From assembly GCA_001724315.1 (NCBI GenBank), contig MEEC01000158.1:1-6305 (forward strand): 6,305 nucleotides of DNA, in the 5' to 3' direction. The first letter of the stretch is position 1; each line of letters begins with the position of its first letter. Source of the stretch: Lautropia sp. SCN 70-15 (lineage in GTDB: Bacteria; Pseudomonadota; Gammaproteobacteria; Burkholderiales; Burkholderiaceae_E). Both the position numbers and the translations under genes were made by a program. Below are positions 1-6,186 of the stretch, piece by piece. The notes beneath the pieces are model-generated. The model was not told the origin of the DNA and did not search any database. It worked only from the letters and a program-made list of their open reading frames with translations.

Positions 1-499
1 GCACCGTGTTGCCCTCCACCGTTTCCCGGCCGATGCGCAGCTCGGGCGGGTCGAGCAGGAAGGTGTACTCGCGAACGAAGCGGCCCGCGGCCCAGTTCAG
101 CTCGACCAGCAGGTCGACGAAGGGCTCGTTGATCGGCTGCGTGGACGTGATCCGGACGAAGGCCCGGCCGTCTGGCCGGCGGTCGACCGCGAAGCGCAGC
201 GAGCTCAGCGCGGGATTGAACTCCATGCCGGCCTGCCGGAAGGCGTCGGGCGATGCGAGGCGGGCCGCCAGCGTGGCCAGCTCCTCGCGCGACGCCGACG
301 TGATCTCGACTTCGGCCTGCAGAGGCTGGCCCAGCGCCGACTGAACGGTGAGCCGCCCGAGGCCGGCCGCGAAGGCCGTGGACTGCACGCCACCCGACAA
401 GGCGGCGGCCATTGCCAGTGCCAACACGGTCGGCCTGCCCGCAATGCGCCGGAGATTCCGACGTTCGACCTCAGATTTCACGCTTGTCCCCAGACGCAT
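1..499 (-). CDS. fimV: FimV-family protein, amino-terminal part (runs off the window)
   Basis: The reading frame stays open to the window edge, giving about 166 residues. Residues 1-20 are basic, followed by a hydrophobic stretch (TVLALAMAAALSGGV) and a likely signal peptidase site after AFA near residue 44. The mature start, AGLGRLTVQSALGQPLQAEV, is the FimV signature, and a later segment reads LVELNWAAGRFVREYTFLLD, the family's most conserved block. Known FimV/HubP proteins are polar, inner-membrane-anchored peptidoglycan-binding proteins needed for type IV pilus assembly and twitching; the LysM, transmembrane and cytoplasmic parts would lie outside this window. The start at 499 was chosen because it gives a normal signal peptide. 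An in-frame ATG at 523 adds eight residues, and neither start has a clear Shine-Dalgarno sequence. It follows asd on the same strand after a terminator-like hairpin, so it may have its own promoter, although I see no convincing one. Confidence 0.88.
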   Translation of the reverse strand, partial: MRLGTSVKSEVERRNLRRIAGRPTVLALAMAAALSGGVQSTAFAAGLGRLTVQSALGQPLQAEVEITSASREELATLAARLASPDAFRQAGMEFNPALSSLRFAVDRRPDGRAFVRITSTQPINEPFVDLLVELNWAAGRFVREYTFLLDPPELRIGRETVEGNTV

Positions 500-564
500 C
501 AATGGATTTTTTGAGGCTAGCATCAGCCATTTACCGGTGCAAGCTCACGCAACACTGAAACAAC

Positions 565-590
565 GCCGCCCGTCGGCGCGAACGGGCGGC
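565..590 (-). terminator. Hairpin terminator after asd
   Basis: A perfect 9-bp inverted repeat (GCCGCCCGT at 565-573, ACGGGCGGC at 582-590) encloses an 8-nt loop. It begins 7 nt past the asd stop codon. On the minus strand the stem is followed by GTTGTTTCAG, a modest U-rich tail, so intrinsic termination in the asd direction is likely but perhaps incomplete. The other side of the stem has no T-run, so it does not look bidirectional. It separates the leu-asd unit from fimV. Confidence 0.7.
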
Positions 591-597
591 TGTCGGT

Positions 598-1719
598 TCA
601 GTCGAGCAGGATGCGCAGCATCCGGCGCAGCGGCTCCGCCGCGCCCCACAGCAGCTGGTCGCCGACCGTGAACGCGCTCAGGTACTCGGGGCCCATGGCC
701 AGCTTGCGCAGCCTGCCCACCGGCACGCTCATCGTGCCGGTGACCGCCGTGGGCGAGAGCTCGCGAACGCTGGACTCGCGATCGTTCGGCACCAGCTTCA
801 CCCAGTCGTTGGCCCCGGCGATCAGCGCTTCGACGTCGGCCAGCGGCACGTCCTTCCTGAGCTTGATCGTGAGCGCCTGGCTGTGGCAGCGCATCGCGCC
901 CACGCGCACGCACAGGCTCTCGATCGGGATGTGCCCTTCGCCCTGGGCCGGCAGGCCGAGGATCTTGTTGCACTCGGCGTCGCCCTTCCACTCTTCGCGC
1001 GAGGTCCCGTTGCCGAGATCCTTGTCGATCCAGGGAATCAGGCTGCCCGCCAGCGGCACCCCGAAGTGCTGGGTCGGGAAGGCGGACGAGCGCATCGTCT
1101 CGGCGACCTTGCCGTCGATTTCCAGGATGGCCGAGGCCGGATCGGCCAGCAGGCCGCGCACCGAGTCGTGGGCCGCGCCCATCTGCGCCAGCAGCTCGCG
1201 CATGTTCTGCGCGCCGGCGCCCGAGGCCGCCTGGTAGGTCATGGCGGTGATCCACTCGATCAGGCCTTCGCGGAACAGGCCGTTCAGGCCCATCATCATC
1301 AGGCTGACCGTGCAATTGCCGCCGATGAAGTCCTTCTTGCCCTGCGCGAGCGCGTCCTGGATGACCTTCAGGTTGACCGGGTCGAGGATGATCACCGAGT
1401 CGTCCTTCATCCGCAGCGTGGAGGCCGCGTCGATCCAGTAGCCGTTCCAGCCGGCCGCGCGCAGCTGCGGGAACATCTCGGTCGTCCAGTCGCCGCCCTG
1501 GCAGGTCAGGATCACGTCCATCTTCCTGAGCGCGTCGACCGAGTTCGCGTCCTGCAGCTTGCCGCCCGACGCGCCAGGCACGTCCGGGGCGTCGCCGCCC
1601 GCGTTCGAGGTGCTGAAAAACACCGGCTCGATCAGCGCGAAGTCCTTCTCCTCGCTCATCCGCTGCATCAGCACGGACCCGACCATTCCGCGCCATCCGA
1701 CGATTCCGACCTTCTTCAT
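598..1719 (-). CDS. asd: Aspartate-semialdehyde dehydrogenase
   Basis: This 373-residue cytoplasmic enzyme reduces aspartyl phosphate with NADPH to aspartate semialdehyde, the branch-point precursor of lysine and diaminopimelate, threonine and methionine. The amino-terminal nucleotide-binding loop GWRGMVGS is at residues 8-15. The catalytic cysteine is C136 in GGNCTVSLMMMGL, the catalytic glutamine is Q163 in TYQAASG, and the substrate-binding Arg and catalytic His are R272 and H279 in VRVGAMRCHSQA. These match the E. coli-type Asd in length and motif order, not the Gram-positive type. A good Shine-Dalgarno sequence precedes the ATG. It lies 51 nt after leuB on the same strand with no intervening promoter seen, so I infer cotranscription with the leu genes. 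It is complete, with no frameshift. Confidence 0.97.
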   Translation of the reverse strand: MKKVGIVGWRGMVGSVLMQRMSEEKDFALIEPVFFSTSNAGGDAPDVPGASGGKLQDANSVDALRKMDVILTCQGGDWTTEMFPQLRAAGWNGYWIDAASTLRMKDDSVIILDPVNLKVIQDALAQGKKDFIGGNCTVSLMMMGLNGLFREGLIEWITAMTYQAASGAGAQNMRELLAQMGAAHDSVRGLLADPASAILEIDGKVAETMRSSAFPTQHFGVPLAGSLIPWIDKDLGNGTSREEWKGDAECNKILGLPAQGEGHIPIESLCVRVGAMRCHSQALTIKLRKDVPLADVEALIAGANDWVKLVPNDRESSVRELSPTAVTGTMSVPVGRLRKLAMGPEYLSAFTVGDQLLWGAAEPLRRMLRILLD

Positions 1720-1725
1720 TTCCTT

Positions 1726-1731
1726 CTCCTT
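1726..1731 (-). promoter_or_regulatory. Ribosome binding site of asd
   Basis: AAGGAG sits 6 nt upstream of the asd ATG, an optimal distance. It fixes the start at 1719. It is the best-spaced Shine-Dalgarno sequence in the window, which suggests asd is translated well independently of leuB. Confidence 0.8.
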
Positions 1732-1734
1732 GCG

Positions 1735-1750
1735 GGCGCCGCGCGGCGCC
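1735..1750. repeat. 16-bp perfect palindrome just upstream of the asd ribosome binding site
   Basis: GGCGCCGCGCGGCGCC reads the same on both strands. As RNA it could form a 6-bp GC stem with a GCGC loop, ending 3 nt before the asd AAGGAG. It has no T-run and so is not a terminator. In GC-rich DNA such a palindrome can be chance; a role in limiting asd translation or in mRNA processing is only a possibility. Confidence 0.4.
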
Positions 1751-1764
1751 GCCGTGATTCGCGC

Positions 1765-1781
1765 CCGCGCTCAGAGCGCGG
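1765..1781 (-). repeat. Hairpin spanning the leuB stop codon
   Basis: CCGCGCT at 1765-1771 and AGCGCGG at 1775-1781 form a perfect 7-bp stem with a 3-nt loop, and the leuB TGA (1771-1773) sits at the tip. No U-tract follows on the minus strand, so it is unlikely to terminate transcription. It may act in mRNA stability or be incidental to the composition. Confidence 0.4.
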
Positions 1782-2835
1782 CCAGCACCGCGTCGCCCAT
1801 TTCCTTCGTGCCGACCGTCCGCTTGCCCGCCTCGGCGATGTCGGCGGTGCGGAAGCCCTGGGCCAGCACCTTGCGCACCGCGCCCTCGACCCGCTGGGCC
1901 GCGGCCTCGTGCCCGAGGGAGTGGCGCAGCAGCATGGCCGCCGACAGGATGGTGGCCAGCGGATTCGCGACGTCCTTGCCCGCGATGTCCGGCGCTGAGC
2001 CGTGGATCGGCTCGTACATGCCGAAGTTGCGCGCGTTCAGCGAGGCCGAGGGCAGCATGCCGATCGAGCCAGTCAGCATCGAGGCCTCGTCGGACAGGAT
2101 GTCGCCGAACATGTTGCCGGTGACGATCACGTCGAACTGCTTCGGGTTGCGCACCAGCTGCATCGCGGCGTTGTCCACGTACATGTGGGTGAGCTCGACG
2201 TCGCGGAACTCCTGGTGCACCTCGGTGACCACGTCGCGCCAGAACTGGGTGGTCTCAAGCACGTTGGCCTTGTCGACCGAGCAGACCCGGCGCTGGCGCT
2301 TGCGCGCGGTCTCGAAGGCCAGCCGCGCGATGCGGCGGATCTCGCCTTCGGTGTAGCGCATCGTGTCGAAGCCTTCACGCTCACCGTTCTCGTTGGTGCG
2401 CACGCCGCGCGGCTGCCCGAAGTAGATGTCGCCGGTCAGCTCGCGCAGGATCAGCAGGTCCAGCCCCGCGACCACCTCGTCCTTCAGCGTGGAGGCATGG
2501 GCGAGCTCCGGGTAGACGATCGCCGGGCGCAGGTTGGCGAAAAGGTCGAAGTGCTTGCGCAGGCGCAGCAGGCCCTGCTCGGGCCGCTTGGCGCGCGGCA
2601 GCGTGTCGTACTTGGGACCGCCGACCGCCCCGAACAGGATGCCGTCGGCCTGCTCGCACAGCCGCAGCGTGGCCTCGGGAAGCGGATCGCCCGCGCTGTC
2701 GTAGCCGGCGCCGCCCACCGGCGCGGTCTCCATCTCGACGGACAGGCCGTCGCTGGCGAGCGCCGTCAGCACGCGCATCGCCTGCTCGGTGATCTCGGGG
2801 CCGATGCCGTCGCCGGGAAGTACCGCAATCTTCAT
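1771..2835 (-). CDS. leuB: 3-isopropylmalate dehydrogenase
   Basis: This 354-residue cytoplasmic enzyme oxidises and decarboxylates (2R,3S)-3-isopropylmalate with NAD+ to 2-oxoisocaproate, the step before transamination to leucine. The amino terminus MKIAVLPGDGIGPEI is the family start. Substrate-binding arginines fall at R93, R103 and R131. The catalytic pair is Y138 (GDIYFG) and K189 (SVDKANVL). The Mg/Mn ligands are D221 (YVDNAAM), D245 and D249 (FGDILSDEAS). The NAD-binding segment EPIHGSAPDIAG at 275-286 identifies the NAD-dependent isopropylmalate enzyme rather than isocitrate dehydrogenase. A GAGG lies 8 nt before the ATG. It follows leuD after a 113-nt gap with a strong hairpin, so its expression may be partly uncoupled from leuCD. 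It is complete, with every expected active-site residue present. Confidence 0.98.
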   Translation of the reverse strand: MKIAVLPGDGIGPEITEQAMRVLTALASDGLSVEMETAPVGGAGYDSAGDPLPEATLRLCEQADGILFGAVGGPKYDTLPRAKRPEQGLLRLRKHFDLFANLRPAIVYPELAHASTLKDEVVAGLDLLILRELTGDIYFGQPRGVRTNENGEREGFDTMRYTEGEIRRIARLAFETARKRQRRVCSVDKANVLETTQFWRDVVTEVHQEFRDVELTHMYVDNAAMQLVRNPKQFDVIVTGNMFGDILSDEASMLTGSIGMLPSASLNARNFGMYEPIHGSAPDIAGKDVANPLATILSAAMLLRHSLGHEAAAQRVEGAVRKVLAQGFRTADIAEAGKRTVGTKEMGDAVLAAL

Positions 2836-2888
2836 GCTGGATCCTCGTTCTGTTCAGTTCGGTGGAATCTCGAGTGCTCAAATGCGAA

Positions 2889-2916
2889 GGCCCGGCCTGG
2901 AATCCCAGGCCGGGCC
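2889..2916 (-). repeat. Strong 12-bp hairpin between leuD and leuB
   Basis: GGCCCGGCCTGG at 2889-2900 is perfectly complementary to CCAGGCCGGGCC at 2905-2916, with a 4-nt loop. On the minus strand it lies 32 nt after the leuD stop and 53 nt before the leuB start, and is followed by TTCGCATTTGAG. That flank has some U residues but no true U-run, so an intrinsic terminator is possible but leaky at best. It could instead protect the upstream leuCD message or mark a processing site. This stem is the most stable in the window by inspection. I see no good promoter between it and leuB. Confidence 0.7.
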
Positions 2917-2948
2917 GCGCGTGTCCTTCGCCTGCCCGCCCGGGAAGT

Positions 2949-3602
2949 TCAGCCGGCCAGCGTGTTCGCGAGCCACGGCTGCTCGCGCAGGCGTTTCGCC
3001 TCGAACTCGCGGATCTCGTCGGCGTGGCCCAGCGTGAGCCCGATCTCGTCGAGCCCCTTCAGCAGGCATTCCTTTCGGAACGGATCGACGTCGAAGCCGA
3101 AGCTGCGCGAGCCGTCCGCGGTGCGCACCTGCTGCGCGGGCAGGTCCACGATCAGCTCGAAGCCGTTGAAGGCGTTGACCTGGTCGAACAGCCAGTCGAC
3201 CTCGCTTTCGGACAGCCGCACCGGCAACAGGCCGTTCTTGAAGCAGTTGTTGAAGAAGATGTCCGCGTAGGACGGGGCGACGATCACCCGGAAGCCGTAG
3301 TCTTCGAGCGCCCAGGGCGCGTGCTCGCGCGAGGACCCGCAACCGAAGTTCTTGCGCGTGAGCAGGATGGAGGCGCCCTTGTAGCGCGGCTGGTTCAGCG
3401 GGAAATCCGGGTTCAGCGGGCGCGTGGAATTGTCCATGCCCGGCTCGCCGCGGTCGAGATAGCGCCACTCGTCGAACAGGTTCGGCCCGAAGCCGGTCCG
3501 CTTGATCGACTTCAGGAACTGCTTCGGAATGATCGCGTCGGTGTCGACGTTGGCCCGATCGAGCGGGGCCACGAGGCCGCGGTGAACCGTGAGACTGCGC
3601 AT
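2949..3602 (-). CDS. leuD: 3-isopropylmalate dehydratase, small subunit
   Basis: LeuD (217 residues) is the swivelling subunit that joins LeuC to form isopropylmalate isomerase, converting 2-isopropylmalate to 3-isopropylmalate. It holds the substrate-recognition loops while LeuC holds the iron-sulfur cluster. Family motifs are VAPLDRANVDTDAIIPKQFL at residues 11-30, FGCGSSREHAPWAL at 86-99 and ADIFFNNCFKNGLLP at 113-127. An in-frame start at 3683 would add 27 residues, but they overlap the preceding lipoprotein gene and resemble no LeuD amino terminus. The start at 3602 gives MRSLTVHRGLVAPLDR, the usual beginning. The Shine-Dalgarno sequence is weak (GAGCG), and the gene starts 16 nt after the lipoprotein stop, so translational coupling is likely. 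Length is normal for proteobacteria. Confidence 0.97.
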   Translation of the reverse strand: MRSLTVHRGLVAPLDRANVDTDAIIPKQFLKSIKRTGFGPNLFDEWRYLDRGEPGMDNSTRPLNPDFPLNQPRYKGASILLTRKNFGCGSSREHAPWALEDYGFRVIVAPSYADIFFNNCFKNGLLPVRLSESEVDWLFDQVNAFNGFELIVDLPAQQVRTADGSRSFGFDVDPFRKECLLKGLDEIGLTLGHADEIREFEAKRLREQPWLANTLAG

Positions 3603-3618
3603 GGAATTCGTTCGCTCG

Positions 3619-3750
3619 TTACTTCTTGGCCGCACCGGAGATCGTCTCCCCGGCCTTCTCGATGTCCTTGCCCACGCCGGCAACGGTGTTGCAGGCGCTC
3701 AGGGAAGCGCCCAGCAGGGCCGCCAGCACGATCGCAACCAGTTTCTTCAT
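3619..3750 (-). CDS. Entericidin-like small lipoprotein
   Basis: The gene encodes 43 residues: a lysine-starting amino terminus (MKKLVAIVLAALL), a lipobox LSAC with the lipidated cysteine at residue 20, then a short mature peptide NTVAGVGKDIEKAGETISGA ending AKK. The pattern CNT-GVGKDIEKAGE-I is that of the entericidin EcnA/EcnB family. In E. coli, EcnA and EcnB are small membrane lipoproteins described as an antidote and bacteriolytic toxin pair; whether that holds here is unknown, and only one gene is present. It sits between the two subunit genes of one enzyme, 15 nt after leuC and 16 nt before leuD, so it must share their transcript. A GGAG lies 9 nt upstream of the ATG. Residue 22 onward looks amphipathic and helical. 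Identity as a lipoprotein is strong; the toxin-related role is inference from the family. Confidence 0.9.
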   Translation of the reverse strand: MKKLVAIVLAALLGASLSACNTVAGVGKDIEKAGETISGAAKK

Positions 3751-3765
3751 TCGCACAGACTCCGC

Positions 3766-5175
3766 TCAGAGACGCCGCACGTCGACGAAATGCCCCTCGA
3801 CCGCTGCGGCTGCCGCCATCGCGGGGCTCACGAGATGGGTCCGGCCGCCGGCGCCCTGGCGGCCTTCGAAATTGCGGTTCGAGGTGGAGGCGCAGCGCTC
3901 GCCCGGCTCCAGCCGGTCGGCGTTCATGGCCAGGCACATCGAGCAACCGGGTTCGCGCCACTCGAAGCCGGCGTCGCGGAAGATCTTGTCCAGGCCCTCG
4001 GCCTCGGCCTGTGCCTTGACCACGCCCGACCCGGGCACGACCATGACCAGCTTGACGTTGGACGCCTTGCGCCGGCCGCGCACCACCGCCGCCGCCTGGC
4101 GCAGGTCCTCGATCCGCGAGTTCGTGCACGAGCCGATGAACACCTTGTCCACGCGGATCTCGGAGATCGGCGTGTTCGGCTTCAGGCCCATGTACTGCAG
4201 CGCGCGCTCCATGCCCTCGCGGCGCACCGGATCCTTTTCCTTGTCGGGGTCGGGCACCCGCTCGTCGATCGCGACGACCATCTCGGGCGAGGTGCCCCAG
4301 GTGACCTGCGGACGCAGCTGCGAGGCGTCGATGTCGACCACCAGGTCGAACTTCGCGCCGGGATCGGAGCGCAGCTCGCGCCAGAGCGGCACCGCGCGGT
4401 CCCAGTCGGGGCCGGCCGGCGCCATCGGCTTGCCTTTCAGGTAGGAGAGCGTGACGTCGTCGACCGCCACCATGCCCGAGCGCGCGCCGGCCTCGATGGC
4501 CATGTTGCAGATGGTCATCCGGCCTTCCATCGACAGTCCGCGGATCGTTGAGCCGCCGAACTCGATGGCGTAGCCGGTGCCGCCGGCCGTGCCGATCCGG
4601 CCAATGACCGCGAGCACGATGTCCTTGGCGCCCACGCCCTTGGGCAGCTGGCCCTCGACCTGGACCAGCATGTTCTTCATCTTCTTGGCGAGCAGCGTCT
4701 GCGTGGCCAGCGCATGCTCGACCTCGGAGGTGCCGATGCCGAAGGCCAGGCAGGCGAAGGCGCCGTGCGTGCTGGTGTGCGAGTCGCCGCAGACCACGGT
4801 CATGCCGGGCAGCGTGGCGCCCTGCTCCGGGCCGATCACGTGGACGATGCCCTGCCGCCGGTCGTTGATGTCGAAATAGGTGATGCCGAAGTCGCGGGCG
4901 TTCTCGTCGAGCGTCTCGACCTGCAGCCGCGAGATCGGGTCGTCGATTCCGCGCGAGCGGTCGGTGGTCGGCACGTTGTGGTCGACCACGGCCAGGTTGG
5001 CGGACACACGCCAGGGCTTGCGGCCGGCCAGCTTGAGGCCCTCGAAGGCCTGCGGGCTGGTGACCTCGTGAACGAGGTGCCGGTCGATGTAGATCAGGGC
5101 CGTGCCGTCGTCTTCCTTGCGGACGACGTGGGCATCCCAGAGCTTGTCGTAGAGCGTGCGCGGCGCGAGCGACAT
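3766..5175 (-). CDS. leuC: 3-isopropylmalate dehydratase, large subunit
   Basis: LeuC (469 residues) is the aconitase-type subunit of isopropylmalate isomerase and carries the 4Fe-4S cluster. The cluster ligands are C350 in IGSCTNSR and C411 and C414 in EPGCSMCLAM, spaced as expected. Other landmarks are the start TLYDKLWDAHVV, VCGDSHTSTHGAFA at 128-141, FGIGTSEVEHALATQTL at 145-161, NMAIEAGARSGMVAVDD at 224-240 and SNRNFEGRQGAGGRTHLVSP at 432-451. Length matches the bacterial LeuC class that pairs with a separate LeuD. The Shine-Dalgarno sequence is weak (AGG 5 nt before the ATG), but the start fits family homology and the next in-frame ATG would remove conserved sequence. It is the first gene of the leu unit, preceded by a 114-nt intergenic region with a candidate promoter. 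No damage is seen. Confidence 0.98.
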   Translation of the reverse strand: MSLAPRTLYDKLWDAHVVRKEDDGTALIYIDRHLVHEVTSPQAFEGLKLAGRKPWRVSANLAVVDHNVPTTDRSRGIDDPISRLQVETLDENARDFGITYFDINDRRQGIVHVIGPEQGATLPGMTVVCGDSHTSTHGAFACLAFGIGTSEVEHALATQTLLAKKMKNMLVQVEGQLPKGVGAKDIVLAVIGRIGTAGGTGYAIEFGGSTIRGLSMEGRMTICNMAIEAGARSGMVAVDDVTLSYLKGKPMAPAGPDWDRAVPLWRELRSDPGAKFDLVVDIDASQLRPQVTWGTSPEMVVAIDERVPDPDKEKDPVRREGMERALQYMGLKPNTPISEIRVDKVFIGSCTNSRIEDLRQAAAVVRGRRKASNVKLVMVVPGSGVVKAQAEAEGLDKIFRDAGFEWREPGCSMCLAMNADRLEPGERCASTSNRNFEGRQGAGGRTHLVSPAMAAAAAVEGHFVDVRRL

Positions 5176-5204
5176 GGAACCTGGTCGAAAGTCGGTGGAG
5201 AACT

Positions 5205-5235
5205 GCCGGACCGCATCCTGACGGACATGTCCGGC
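5205..5235 (-). repeat. Inverted repeats in the leuC leader
   Basis: GCCGGAC at 5205-5211 and GTCCGGC at 5229-5235 form a 7-bp stem with a 17-nt loop in the leuC leader RNA. The upper arm is also part of a perfect 12-bp palindrome, CGGACATGTCCG at 5222-5233, so it could instead fold locally. The two folds compete for the same bases. The palindrome falls just downstream of the candidate promoter and could also be an operator. No U-run follows, and the leader has no leucine-rich peptide, so this is not a classical leucine attenuator. Confidence 0.45.
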
Positions 5236-5246
5236 GCAGACTGTCG

Positions 5247-5255
5247 ATTATGCCA
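5247..5255 (-). promoter_or_regulatory. Candidate extended -10 promoter for the leu unit
   Basis: On the minus strand TGGCATAAT matches an extended -10 element (TG, one base, then CATAAT, one mismatch from TATAAT). No recognisable -35 hexamer lies 16-18 nt upstream, where the DNA is very GC-rich; an extended -10 can compensate for that. Transcription would begin near 5241, leaving a leader of about 65 nt before leuC. AT-rich sequence is rare in this intergenic region, which adds weight, but no start site has been shown. Confidence 0.45.
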
Positions 5256-5289
5256 CGCGCGCCCCGCGCCCGACGCCCTCGGCGGCCGC

Positions 5290-6186
5290 TCAGCGCCGCG
5301 CGCGCGCCTGCTCGTAGAGCGGCATGACCCGCGCCGAATAGATCTCCAGGTCCGACAGCCGGGTCTCGGGCGACGGGTGGGTGCTCAGGAACTCGGGGCC
5401 GCGCGAGCCGCCGTTGGCCATCATCTTGCGCCACAGCGACATCGCGGCGCGGGGGTCGTAGCCTGCGCGGGCCGCCAGCTCCACGCCGATCCGGTCGGCC
5501 TCGGTCTCGTGCAGGCGGCTGTTGGGCAGTCCGAAGAAGGTCTTGTAGAACAGGCCCCCGAGGTCCATCGAAGCCTGGCCGCCCCCGATCGCCATGACCG
5601 CGCCGCTCAGCAGCACCTGCGCGCCGAGCTGCTCGGAGGCCCGCTCGCGGGCATGCTCGCGCAGCGCGTGGGCGATCTCGTGCCCGACGATGGCGGCGAT
5701 CTCGTCGTCGCTCAGGTTCAGCTTGGTGATGAGCCCGGTGTAGACCGCGATCTTGCCGCCCGGCATGCACCAGGCGTTCATCTCGTCGGAGCGGATCACG
5801 TTGACTTCCCAGTTCCAGCGCGTCGCCTCGGGCCGGAAGGCGCCGGCCGCCGGGATCAGCCGGCCGGTGATCGCGCGGACCCGGTTGGTGAGCGCGGCGT
5901 CGGCGTTCAGGTCGCCCTGCTGGCGTTCCTTGCTCAGCACCTCGCGGTAGCTGAGCTCCGCCTGCTCGCGCAGCTGGGCCTCGGAGATCAGCGGCGACAT
6001 CCGCTGCGTGCGCTCGACCCCGACCGCGCCGCCGGCCGTTGTCTGCACCGACTGGCAGCCGGCAAGGAGCGCCGCCACCGAGAGCGCGCCGGCCGCGGCC
6101 GCGCGGGCGGCAAGGGTCGCGCGCCCCGCGCGTGCGGATCGATCGGCGACCCGGCCGTCCTTCAAGACTCGATTGGAAGGCTTCAT
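5290..6186 (-). CDS. M48-family zinc metalloprotease lipoprotein
   Basis: This 298-residue predicted secreted lipoprotein has an arginine-rich amino terminus (residues 1-28), a hydrophobic segment and a lipobox LAGC with the lipidated cysteine at residue 44. The peptidase domain has the zinc motif HEIAH at 169-173 (ligands H169 and H173, catalytic E170) and the third ligand E227 in SRLHETEADRIG, with D231. A FLSTHPSPETRL segment holds H270, the position of the histidine reported to gate the active site of E. coli BepA. NAWCMPGGKIAVYTG at 137-151 is the family's edge-strand block. It resembles LoiP/YcaL- or Oma1-like enzymes without the TPR repeats of BepA, so a role in envelope protein quality control is likely but the substrate is unknown. 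The start overlaps the preceding stop (ATGA) and has its own GGAGG. A 114-nt gap separates it from leuC, so it is probably not part of the leucine pathway. Confidence 0.92.
   Translation of the reverse strand: MKPSNRVLKDGRVADRSARAGRATLAARAAAAGALSVAALLAGCQSVQTTAGGAVGVERTQRMSPLISEAQLREQAELSYREVLSKERQQGDLNADAALTNRVRAITGRLIPAAGAFRPEATRWNWEVNVIRSDEMNAWCMPGGKIAVYTGLITKLNLSDDEIAAIVGHEIAHALREHARERASEQLGAQVLLSGAVMAIGGGQASMDLGGLFYKTFFGLPNSRLHETEADRIGVELAARAGYDPRAAMSLWRKMMANGGSRGPEFLSTHPSPETRLSDLEIYSARVMPLYEQARARR

Noticed and set aside
2839..2844. A GGATCC site before leuB and a GCGGCCGC site near 5282-5289, considered as signs of a cloning junction.
   Set aside because: Gene content, order and composition are continuous across both. 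Such sites occur by chance in GC-rich DNA.
2002..3270. Long plus-strand open frames opposite leuB and leuD (also 883-1998, 2862-4019 and 3589-4551).
   Set aside because: They are antisense to conserved enzymes, of biased composition (His, Arg, Ala, Val), and lack recognisable domains or ribosome sites.
2949..3683. A longer leuD starting at 3683.
   Set aside because: The extra 27 residues overlap the lipoprotein gene and do not resemble LeuD; the start at 3602 gives the family amino terminus.
5176..5228. A leader peptide in the leuC leader starting at the ATG at 5228.
   Set aside because: It has no leucine codons, no stop before leuC and runs out of frame into it, so it does not fit a leucine attenuator.
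3512..5770. A 752-codon minus-strand open frame crossing the M48 end, leuC, the lipoprotein gene and into leuD.
   Set aside because: It overlaps four well-supported genes in another frame, is dominated by Arg, Ala, Gly and Pro, and shows no family motif. Long empty frames are expected in GC-rich coding DNA.
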